Source of the DNA: Psychromonas sp. MB-3u-54
GTDB taxonomy: Bacteria > Pseudomonadota > Gammaproteobacteria > Enterobacterales > Psychromonadaceae
Assembly (NCBI RefSeq): GCF_002836415.1
Contig: NZ_PJBP01000184.1
Coordinates: forward strand, 1 to 64,000
Length of the DNA stretch: 64,000 nucleotides
Direction: 5' to 3'
How positions within the stretch are numbered: position 1 is the first letter of the stretch; each line of letters starts with the position of its first letter. The notes under the pieces are model-generated. The model was not told where the DNA came from, did not search any database, and saw only the letters and a program-made list of their open reading frames with translations. Both the position numbers and the translations under genes were made by a program. Below, one piece after another: positions 57,391 to 64,000 of the stretch.

Positions 57391-58788
57391 TCATAAAGTC
57401 TTGTTGTGGGCGACCTGAGCAATCATCTGCAGCGCTTTTAATGAAACCTTAAAGCCTGTTTGCTCAGGCAGGAGAAAATAATGCAGCGGCTGCTTATAAC
57501 TGCTTAGTTTATCCTGCAGGTAAATCTGCAGTTGTTGTTGTTTAATTTCACCATTTTGCCAATCTACAAAAGCTGCCGGGCGCTCTCCAAAAACAGGATC
57601 CGTTACAGCAACAACATAAGCCTGTTTAATATGTGCAAAGTTTAACAGCACCAATTCGAGTTCTTCAGCCTGAATATTTTCTCCACCGGAGATAATTAAT
57701 CGGTCTGTACGACCGAAAATGCACAACTCATTGCCAATTAATGCGCCTAAATCTTTACTGCAAAACCATTGGTTATCAGGCAAACGACTGGATGCTAAAT
57801 CACCATTAAAATACCCTGCAAAGCGCATTTTTCCACGTAAGCAGATCTCATTATTAACTATTTTTACCTGTTGACCGGGTAAAAGGAGTAATTTTTTACT
57901 GTTGGTGGAGGTTGCAACCTGTGAGCTCATCTCACTTAAACCATAACTTAAATGATAAACAAACCCCCGTTGTCTGGTTTGCACCAGTAATCGGTCAGAA
58001 AAAAGACTGCCTCCCAGAAGAAGGTGTTTAATTGAGAGTTCCTTTGCCTGAAAATCTAAGTTGCTTAATAAACGATAAAGCTGGGTGGCAACTAAGGAAA
58101 GGTGGGTTATTTTTTCCTTTTTTAATAAACTCACACTGAGTTTCTCAGCGCTGACCACTAAAGCCGCTCCCGCTATCATAGTACGGATAACAGTTGCGAA
58201 TCCGCTGATATGAAACAGGGGCAATGACAATAAATTCCTGTCTTTCCCCCCTAATGCAATACCGGATTTTGAACCAAGAGCACTATAATAATGGTTGCTA
58301 AAACAGTGCATCACAGCCTTTGGCTGGCCGCTGCTACCCGATGTAAAAATGATATTACAGACTTTTTGGGGATCTATTTTTAGCGGGGAAAGCGTCATTC
58401 CTTCACCCTGGGGAATTGAAAAATCTATTGATAAACTGCTTAAATGCGAATGTTTTTTGGGATGCGCAAACCAAATAAAGTCACTTTTCAGAAGACTTAA
58501 ACGTTGATCTATTTCAGCTGTACTAAAACGCGGATTTAAAGGACAGAAAATGATCCCTAAACGGATGCAGGTGAGTTGCAGTAAAATCACCTTAAGAGAA
58601 TTTTCCGAGATGCAGACTAACCTGTCTCCCGCTTGTAAATTCAGATTTAACAATTGTCTGCTTAGTAAGTTGAGCGTTTTATCTAACACCCGATAGGTGA
58701 TTAACAGAGTCTCAGACTGAATGGCTAGCGCATTCGCATTTATGATCGCCCGATGACGCACAGGGCAGAAATTCAGTTGCTTATCCAT
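57391..58788 (-). CDS. menE: O-succinylbenzoate-CoA ligase
   Basis: MenE activates o-succinylbenzoate with CoA and ATP in menaquinone synthesis. The protein of about 465 residues has the AMP-binding motif IIFTSGSSGQPKAVMHC, the LSYGLSEMSSQ segment, and the FGRTDRLIISGGENIQAEELE motif with the hinge Asp, as well as the catalytic Lys region KVSLKALQ near the end. The ATG at 58788 has GGAG five bases upstream; an in-frame GTG at 58794 is possible. It overlaps the menC end. The other men genes are outside this window. Confidence 0.92.
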   Translation of the reverse strand: MDKQLNFCPVRHRAIINANALAIQSETLLITYRVLDKTLNLLSRQLLNLNLQAGDRLVCISENSLKVILLQLTCIRLGIIFCPLNPRFSTAEIDQRLSLLKSDFIWFAHPKKHSHLSSLSIDFSIPQGEGMTLSPLKIDPQKVCNIIFTSGSSGQPKAVMHCFSNHYYSALGSKSGIALGGKDRNLLSLPLFHISGFATVIRTMIAGAALVVSAEKLSVSLLKKEKITHLSLVATQLYRLLSNLDFQAKELSIKHLLLGGSLFSDRLLVQTRQRGFVYHLSYGLSEMSSQVATSTNSKKLLLLPGQQVKIVNNEICLRGKMRFAGYFNGDLASSRLPDNQWFCSKDLGALIGNELCIFGRTDRLIISGGENIQAEELELVLLNFAHIKQAYVVAVTDPVFGERPAAFVDWQNGEIKQQQLQIYLQDKLSSYKQPLHYFLLPEQTGFKVSLKALQMIAQVAHNKTL

Positions 58789-59723
58789 AGACACTCCAAA
58801 CGTTTAACTTGTTGACTAAGCAGTATTTTTTTATCTGATGTTGTAGCTAAATTATCATCTGAATTTTCATTTAAGACGGCACTTTCAAAAAATTTCAGCG
58901 TATCCAATCCACAGGAAATATTCATCTCTTTTGACCATTGGCTGGCAAGAAAAGCCAATTGCCTTAAACCCAGTGGCGATTCAAATGAAGAGCTGATACT
59001 GACACTTAAATGAAATTTTTTGGCTGTTTTTATAAAATAATTCAGGCGCTCAAATGAGCCAATCAGTGTCGGTTTGAGGATCAGTGCCTTGAAACATGGA
59101 TGGTGCTGATACTGGAACTGCTTTTGCTGTAAGGTTTCATCCAAAGCAAGCTGCACCTGGTAACGCTCAGCCAGCTTGATATTATCGCTTAAACTGGCTG
59201 TTGGCTCTTCAATATAATCAATAGATTGAGTGTTAATCTTGGTAAAAAAAAGCGCTGCCTGAGCAAAATTCCAGCTCTGATTCGCATCACAACGTATCAA
59301 TAAATGACTATTGAGGGCACTTAATGCTGAAAATAGGGCGATATCCTTCGTGACCGCTTGTCTGGCTATTTTTAATTTGACTCTGTTCGGCTTATTTAAT
59401 TGGCAGTACTGTTTAAGCACTGTCTGGTTATCACCCTGCAGCAGCGGGATGCTTTCCGCTGTTTTAAATAATCCTGAGAGGGGGATATTGTGCAAAATAC
59501 AGTCAAGTGCAAATTCTACACTGGGGTATAACTGCATAGCGCTTCGGCTGTTTAACTGAGGATTATTTAGCAGCGTTATTATTTGCGCTGTTGCCTGTTG
59601 CAGAGTCTCTCTGCTAAAACCCGGCAAAGGTGCTATTTCAGCAAAATTAAACGCTCCACTGTTATTTTCTACCTGCAGGATAACCCCTTCGCGAGCGCTG
59701 AGCTTAATCCCTTTAAAGAACAT
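58773..59723 (-). CDS. menC: o-Succinylbenzoate synthase, true start probably upstream
   Basis: MenC dehydrates SHCHC to o-succinylbenzoate in menaquinone synthesis. It is an enolase-superfamily barrel with KLKIAR (catalytic Lys pair), RCDANQSW, IEEPTAS and ALDETLQ (three metal ligands) and LKPTLIG (second Lys). The first ATG is at 59723, but the reading frame is open upstream to the alr stop and there encodes KLFRYRLPFKIP, the normal MenC N-terminal strand (compare E. coli AQVYRWQIPM). No ATG, GTG or TTG precedes that segment in frame; CTG at 59795 or ATT at 59804 are the remaining candidates. It is cotranscribed with alr and menE. Confidence 0.9.
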   Translation of the reverse strand: MFFKGIKLSAREGVILQVENNSGAFNFAEIAPLPGFSRETLQQATAQIITLLNNPQLNSRSAMQLYPSVEFALDCILHNIPLSGLFKTAESIPLLQGDNQTVLKQYCQLNKPNRVKLKIARQAVTKDIALFSALSALNSHLLIRCDANQSWNFAQAALFFTKINTQSIDYIEEPTASLSDNIKLAERYQVQLALDETLQQKQFQYQHHPCFKALILKPTLIGSFERLNYFIKTAKKFHLSVSISSSFESPLGLRQLAFLASQWSKEMNISCGLDTLKFFESAVLNENSDDNLATTSDKKILLSQQVKRLECLWISN

Positions 59724-59803
59724 CGGTATTTTAAAGGGCAGGCGATAGCGAAATAGTTTAGCCTGTTTAAATCTGAGTTTATTGATAGTTTGCAGCCTGT
59801 TAA

Positions 59804-60880
59804 TTACTCTTGGTAATGCAGGGTGACACGAGAGGTTAACTTGGTCACCAGCTCATAAGCGATAGTGCCTATCTTTTGTGCGACCCTTTCTGCAGGTAAT
59901 CCCTCACCCCAGAGTGTCACATCATCGCCGACTTTATCCTGATCCCCTAAGCCTAAGTCAACCGTGAGCATATCCATCGAGACACGACCGACAAGCGGGA
60001 CTATTCGTCCATTGACCAGTACCGGCGTACCCTCCGGTGCTAAACGCGGATAACCATCACCGTAGCCCATCGCTACCACCCCAATCCGAGTATCATTCCG
60101 GGCTGTCCAGTGGGTGCCGTAACCGACATTTTCTCCCGCTTTATGGTCACGGACTGCAATCAAAACTGATTTTAAGGTCATCACCGGGCGTAATTGTAAA
60201 TCCCTAGCTGATATGTCGGCAAAAGGTGAAATACCATAGAGGGCTATTCCCGGACGGACAGCATCAAAATGCGTCTCGGGCCAGGCAAAAACAGCCGCTG
60301 AATTGGCCAGTGATTTTAAGCCGCTGCTTGTCTGAATATGCTGCTGAAATATTGACAGTTGTTGCGCCGTGGCATTGTTATTAACTTCATCAGCAGAATG
60401 GAAATGGGTGAGTAAATCAATCGGTTTTTGAACATTTTCCGAGTCCATTAAGCATTTATAAACAGCGTCAAACTGCTCTGGATGAAAACCTAAACGGTGC
60501 ATGCCCGTGTCCAGTTTTAACCAAATTTTCAGGGGGACAGGCAATTTCGCCTGCATAATTGCAGCAACTTGCTCCTGCGAGTGCACTACGCACTGTAAGT
60601 CTTTTGCGGCTAAGGTGGTCAGATCACTGCCGTTAAAAAATCCGCCTAATAAAATAATAGGATTATGAATACCTGTGCTGCGCAGTGTTAATGCTTCACT
60701 TAACCGCGCCACGGCAAAAGCGTGCACATGTTGTAATGTTTGGGCTACTTTTACTATGCCGTGACCATAGGCATTGGCTTTAATCACTGCAATTATTTGG
60801 CTCTGAGGGGCCGTTCTCTGTAATATCTGCAGGTTGTGCCGTAATGCCTTTAGATTAATCACTGCGCGTGTGCTATCCAT
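59804..60880 (-). CDS. alr: Alanine racemase
   Basis: Alr makes D-alanine for peptidoglycan using pyridoxal phosphate. The 358-residue protein has the PLP lysine Lys34 in VIKANAYGHG and the catalytic Tyr254 in NVGYGTHW, at typical positions, and the RVSMDMLTVDL segment. It follows dnaB by 62 bases on the same strand, the same pair as in E. coli. menC follows it at once. Confidence 0.97.
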   Translation of the reverse strand: MDSTRAVINLKALRHNLQILQRTAPQSQIIAVIKANAYGHGIVKVAQTLQHVHAFAVARLSEALTLRSTGIHNPIILLGGFFNGSDLTTLAAKDLQCVVHSQEQVAAIMQAKLPVPLKIWLKLDTGMHRLGFHPEQFDAVYKCLMDSENVQKPIDLLTHFHSADEVNNNATAQQLSIFQQHIQTSSGLKSLANSAAVFAWPETHFDAVRPGIALYGISPFADISARDLQLRPVMTLKSVLIAVRDHKAGENVGYGTHWTARNDTRIGVVAMGYGDGYPRLAPEGTPVLVNGRIVPLVGRVSMDMLTVDLGLGDQDKVGDDVTLWGEGLPAERVAQKIGTIAYELVTKLTSRVTLHYQE

Positions 60881-60942
60881 AATTAAACTCTATTTCTTAT
60901 AACTTGGTTTAAGTGATTGCTTAACGGCCACCTGAGGCATGA

Positions 60943-62343
60943 TCAGTCATCCCCATGGTAAGCTGTACCGGTATATTCATCAAATCGTGAGTAACGGCCT
61001 TGGAAGGTTAAACGCACCTTGCCGATTGGACCATTACGTTGTTTACCGATAATAATCTCCGCAATACCTTTATGCTCACTCGCTTCGTTATAAATTTCAT
61101 CGCGATAGATAAACATAATTAAATCGGCATCCTGCTCAATGGCCCCGGACTCACGCAGGTCGGAGTTAATGGGGCGTTTGTCGGCGCGTTGTTCAAGGCC
61201 ACGGTTTAGCTGTGAAAGGGCAATAACCGGGCAGCGCAGCTCTTTGGCTAAGGCTTTTAATGAACGTGAAATTTCAGATATTTCTAAGGTCCGGTTTTCA
61301 CTTAATGAAGGTACGCGCATCAGCTGAAGGTAATCGACCATGATCATGCTGACCCCGCCATGATCGCGGGCAATACGACGCGCTCGTGAGCGTAATTCCG
61401 TCGGCGTGAGGCCGGAACTATCATCAATAAACATATTCCCCTTTTGCAGCAGAATAGACATGGTAGATGACAGTGATGCCCAGTCATTTTCATCCAGTTG
61501 ACCGGTTCGTATTTTGCCCTGATCAATTCGCCCAAGGGAGGAGAGGATACGGTTCATTATCTGTTCTGCGGGCATCTCCAGTGAAAAAATAACCGTTGGT
61601 TTGTCGGCATTTAACGCTGCGTGTTCGGCAAGGTTCATGGCAAAGGTAGTTTTACCCATGGAAGGACGGGCTGCCACAATAATTAAATCACCGGCTTGGA
61701 ACCCCGTCGTCATCTGGTCCAAATCATTATAACCGGAAGATAAACCGGTTACACCATCGCGCGGGTTTTTGCATAAATCATCAATTTTTGCCACAGTCGC
61801 TTTTAAAATATCTTTAATTGCCTGTGGACCTTCGCTTTTATTGCTGCGTGATTCAGCTATTTGGAATACTTTGGTTTCCGCAAAATCAAGTAGTTCATTA
61901 CTATCTCGACCTTCTGTCTCATAACCCGCTTCGGCGATTTCGTTGGCAACACCAATTAATTCGCGAACAATGGCGCGTTCCCGGACAATATCGGAATAGT
62001 TGTTAATATTAGCTGCACTGGGGGTATTTTGCAGCAGCTCGGCAAGGTAGGCAATACCGCCAACACCTTCCAGCTCTTTTTTATTTTCAAGATGTTCGGA
62101 GAGGGTGACTAAATCAACCGGTATATCTTCACTGCTCAGCAGCTCAATAGTCGCAAAAATTTGACGATGCGCTCTATGGTAAAAATCACGTTCAACAACC
62201 CGCTCGGCAACATCATTCCAAGCTTCATTATTAAGTAATAAACCACCAATTATTGCCTGCTCAGCCTCAAATGAATGGGGGACGGTTTTAATTGGTGTAT
62301 TAATTTTGGGTTTCTGCTGCGAAAAGGGAGGTTTACCTGCCAT
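60943..62343 (-). CDS. dnaB: Replicative DNA helicase DnaB
   Basis: DnaB is the hexameric fork helicase that unwinds DNA 5' to 3' and recruits primase. The 466-residue protein has the N-terminal helical collar (SFEAEQAIIGGLL), Walker A ARPSMGKTT at 225-233, SLEMPAEQIMNR, the MIMVDYLQLM Walker B, and the C-terminal KQRNGPIGKVRLTF arginine-finger region. There is no intein. The upstream 5' region contains element D. Confidence 0.98.
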   Translation of the reverse strand: MAGKPPFSQQKPKINTPIKTVPHSFEAEQAIIGGLLLNNEAWNDVAERVVERDFYHRAHRQIFATIELLSSEDIPVDLVTLSEHLENKKELEGVGGIAYLAELLQNTPSAANINNYSDIVRERAIVRELIGVANEIAEAGYETEGRDSNELLDFAETKVFQIAESRSNKSEGPQAIKDILKATVAKIDDLCKNPRDGVTGLSSGYNDLDQMTTGFQAGDLIIVAARPSMGKTTFAMNLAEHAALNADKPTVIFSLEMPAEQIMNRILSSLGRIDQGKIRTGQLDENDWASLSSTMSILLQKGNMFIDDSSGLTPTELRSRARRIARDHGGVSMIMVDYLQLMRVPSLSENRTLEISEISRSLKALAKELRCPVIALSQLNRGLEQRADKRPINSDLRESGAIEQDADLIMFIYRDEIYNEASEHKGIAEIIIGKQRNGPIGKVRLTFQGRYSRFDEYTGTAYHGDD

Positions 62344-62375
62344 TTTAAATCCTTAACTGAAAGAATATTTATTGT

Positions 62376-62698
62376 ATACCCATGATACTTTAAGATGCAA
62401 AGTCAGCAAGGCAAATTGTGCCGAGATGCTAGGCATAAAATTGAAGGTTAGTTATTCTACATAGAAATTTTATAACAAAGCAGATTGGTACAATTTGCCT
62501 TGCCCTACGGGGCGCGAGCTCGAAAACCAGTGCTGCGTTGCACCAATTGCAAAGGGAATAACCATTTAAGATGTAAATGTTTGCATTTACATCTACCGCG
62601 AGAGGATTAACGCAGTTAATCGCTCGAAAGGTCATGTTGCGTCTTGCTCTGATCGAAGAGCTTGCGCCTGACAAAGCATCTTGAAGTAATATGGGTAT
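62376..62698. repeat. Intergenic element D with ACTTGAAGATGC-type ends and a nested palindrome
   Basis: This 323-bp element begins ATACCCATGATACTTTAAGATGC and ends GCATCTTGAAGTAATATGGGTAT (each counted in two parts), nearly exact inverted ends. Its interior matches element E at 45963-46204. It is longer because an extra segment of about 60-70 bp is present at about 62568-62630, containing the palindrome GATGTAAATG/CATTTACATC. It lies between dnaB and dgkA and encodes no protein. Confidence 0.82.
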
Positions 62699-62723
62699 TA
62701 ACGGGAACTCGTTCCCGTTAATA
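62696..62723. repeat. Perfect 28-bp palindrome next to element D
   Basis: TATTAACGGGAAC (62696-62708) and GTTCCCGTTAATA (62711-62723) are perfect 13-base inverted repeats with only two bases between them. It overlaps the last three bases of element D. It could be a terminator stem for dgkA, but no T-run follows on the minus strand. Confidence 0.8.
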
Positions 62724-62776
62724 AATATAACATAGGGAACTTTTTGAGCGATGCTTAGGATCGCAAGCTGATCTCT

Positions 62777-63133
62777 TTATAAAAAGAGAATTTCAATCCA
62801 AATATAAGCGGTTAAACCTAAGGCGACAAATACAGCTGCTGAGCCCATATCTTTTGCCCTGCCGGCAAGTTTATGGTGTTCACTGCCGATTCGATCGACC
62901 ACTGCTTCAATGGCCGAATTAATAATTTCTACCATTATAACTAATATAATCGGCGTAATTAATAAAATTCGCTCGATTTGAGATACCTCTAAAAAGCAGG
63001 CAAGGGGGATTAAGATAACGGCTAATAAAAGTTCCTGGCGAAACGCGGCTTCGTGTTTAAAAGTACTTTTGAAGCCTTGTAGTGAATAGCCCATGGCTAA
63101 AATAATACGTTTGAGTCCGGTGTTTTTTTGCAT
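62777..63133 (-). CDS. dgkA: Diacylglycerol kinase DgkA
   Basis: DgkA phosphorylates diacylglycerol to phosphatidate, recycling lipid released by envelope enzymes. The 118-residue protein has three membrane helices and the conserved catalytic segment NSAIEAVVDRIGSEHHKLAGRAKDMGSAAV in two adjoining pieces, as in E. coli DgkA. It is divergent from plsB, as in E. coli; there lexA and dinF follow dgkA, while here they are about 57 kb away at the other end of the window. Confidence 0.96.
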   Translation of the reverse strand: MQKNTGLKRIILAMGYSLQGFKSTFKHEAAFRQELLLAVILIPLACFLEVSQIERILLITPIILVIMVEIINSAIEAVVDRIGSEHHKLAGRAKDMGSAAVFVALGLTAYIWIEILFL

Positions 63134-63209
63134 GAAAAAATAAACCTGTAAGCTGTTTTGTTGAGGGGCTTAGTTTAACAAAAGGCGAGGGTAATATCAC
63201 TTGCTCATT

Positions 63210-63473
63210 AGGGCCTGTTTATATTTCGTGGTTAATTTTTGTTGGTGATAAAAGCATTTTAATCGCGGCGCGAGGTGGTCAGCTTAGTCATTCTAAGTAA
63301 ATACCTTGCAACAAAGAGTAAAACGCTTTTAGCCGAACCCTTATGGCAGCATTTGTAGCTCCTTTCTACGGCGTTATCGCTTATTTATGGTGAATAACGA
63401 CACTGCATAAGCTCTGCCTTGTATAAAGAATCGACTAACTGCTGCAAAAACAATCCCGAAGATAAACAGGCCT
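63210..63473. repeat. Intergenic inverted-repeat element C (AGGGCCTGTTTAT ends)
   Basis: This 264-bp element starts AGGGCCTGTTTAT and ends ATAAACAGGCCT. Its interior is a diverged version of element B immediately downstream in the same orientation: both share AAACGCTTTTAGnCGAACCC-like text, GGCAGCATTTGT, GCGTTATCGCTT and AAGCTCTGCCTTGTATAAAG. It has no coding capacity. Together with element B it occupies most of the 759-bp gap between dgkA and plsB. Confidence 0.82.
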
Positions 63474-63474
63474 T

Positions 63475-63740
63475 AGGGTCTGTTGACCTTTGGAGTACGA
63501 ATTTTGTTCAATCTAAAAGTGTTCTGAGCAAGGCATGAGGAGTGAAGCATAGTTATTCTATGTAAACGACGCATAACGCAGCGCAGGACGCTTTTAGATG
63601 AACCCGAAGGGCAGCATTTGTGCGCACTTCCTACTGCGTTATCGCTTGCTTATGTAGAATAACTACACAACGCAAGCTCTGCCTTGTATAAAGCACGCAC
63701 AAATTGCTGCAAAAATGCACACCAAAGGTCAACAGACCCT
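63475..63740. repeat. Intergenic inverted-repeat element B (AGGGTCTGTTGACC ends)
   Basis: This 266-bp element starts AGGGTCTGTTGACCTTTGG and ends CCAAAGGTCAACAGACCCT, exact inverted repeats of 19 bases. Its left half is the reverse complement of the right half of element A at 7854-8108, over 100 bases with few changes. It follows element C after one base, so two related elements sit in tandem. No transposase is encoded. Confidence 0.88.
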
Positions 63741-63892
63741 AGTCACCGCAGAATGATTTTTGTGCAGCCTGCGCTTTTATTGGTAATCTGAGAATTATCT
63801 TCTCTTTTGCTGGGCAGTTGTCTTTTTTGGTAGTTATTTGCACTGTTTCTTGATATTAGTACCCTAGCCAATAACAATAATAGGGATTCTTT

Positions 63893-64000
63893 GTGCTGAG
63901 AAAAGGCTCGATTTTTCATCAATTTATCAATAAGTATTGGGTCGAACATCATTATGTACCGGTCGATCCTGTGGCAGAATTACAGCTTGATTTAAGTCGG
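63893..64000 (+). CDS. plsB: Glycerol-3-phosphate acyltransferase PlsB, N-terminal part only
   Basis: The first 36 codons of plsB run to the end of the window from a GTG at 63893, preceded by an AGGGA site at six bases. They read MLRKGSIFHQFINKYWVEHH followed by YVPVDPVAELQLDLSR, which matches the start of E. coli PlsB (IPADPAPELGLDTSRP). PlsB makes lysophosphatidate at the inner membrane. Its position divergent from dgkA is the E. coli arrangement and confirms the identification. Confidence 0.85.
   Translation, partial: MLRKGSIFHQFINKYWVEHHYVPVDPVAELQLDLSR

Noticed and set aside
62429-62674. 81-codon minus-strand frame before dnaB
   Set aside because: It lies within element D and is not preserved in the related element E.
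63743-63952. 69-codon minus-strand frame at the right edge
   Set aside because: It overlaps the start of plsB on the opposite strand, and the plsB match is stronger.

Overview
The window is a stretch of chromosome from an AT-rich marine gammaproteobacterium. Gene order and protein content fit the Alteromonadales/Psychromonas-Shewanella-Vibrio side of the class. My best guess is a Psychromonas-like, cold-adapted organism, inferred from overall character and not from any marker search. Almost everything is core genome: there is no prophage, IS transposase, CRISPR array, rRNA or tRNA. What is not ordinary lies in the junctions between genes and in the intergenic repeats.

Layout: 1-4.9 kb is the distal part of a type II secretion operon (gspI-J-K-L-M-N). 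At 5-7.8 kb come lexA with a visible SOS box, a SCO1/SenC copper chaperone and a DinF-type MATE exporter. At 8.2-14.6 kb are a GNAT acetyltransferase, metA with a MetJ-type operator, a 1.2-kb gene-free stretch, and metH. At 15-23.9 kb are a SWIM/SNF2 helicase, ycbX, mgsA, a small membrane protein, sthA, nudE and yrfG. At 24-38 kb is the classic mrcA / pilMNOPQ / aroK-aroB-damX-dam-rpe-trpS block, without gph. At 38-46 kb are gloA, cytochrome c5, plsY, folB, folK, uppP, an orphan FetB-like permease, cca and gspA-gspB. At 46-56.3 kb are ygiM, pit with its DUF47 partner, ygiF, a yjfIJK-type PspA operon and glnE. At 56.4-64 kb are an LpxL-type acyltransferase, menE, menC, alr, dnaB, dgkA and the first 36 codons of plsB.

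How the genes work together: gspI-N and the distant gspAB pair serve one secretion machine; GspAB is thought to help place the secretin in the wall. pilMNOPQ builds the type IV pilus alignment complex and secretin. mrcA, uppP, alr and damX contribute to peptidoglycan and division. plsB, plsY, dgkA and lpxL make membrane lipid. metA and metH bracket methionine synthesis. folB and folK are successive folate steps. menC and menE are successive menaquinone steps.

The most unusual signal is a recurrent kind of tandem duplication that I call a junction stutter. At three gene junctions in two unrelated operons (gspL/gspM, gspM/gspN, and yjfK/downstream gene), the end of the upstream gene, the ribosome-binding site and the first codons of the downstream gene have been copied in tandem. 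This leaves one to three short open reading frames before the intact downstream gene. At gspL/gspM three mini-ORFs of 27, 30 and 27 codons are chained to each other and to gspM by stop/start overlaps. A related, older event may be the decayed copy of the metH 3' end just after metH. The second theme is two families of transposase-less intergenic inverted-repeat elements, one with ends of type AGGGTCTGTTGA and one with ends carrying ACTTGAAGATGC. Copies of the first family lie in inverse orientation about 55 kb apart.
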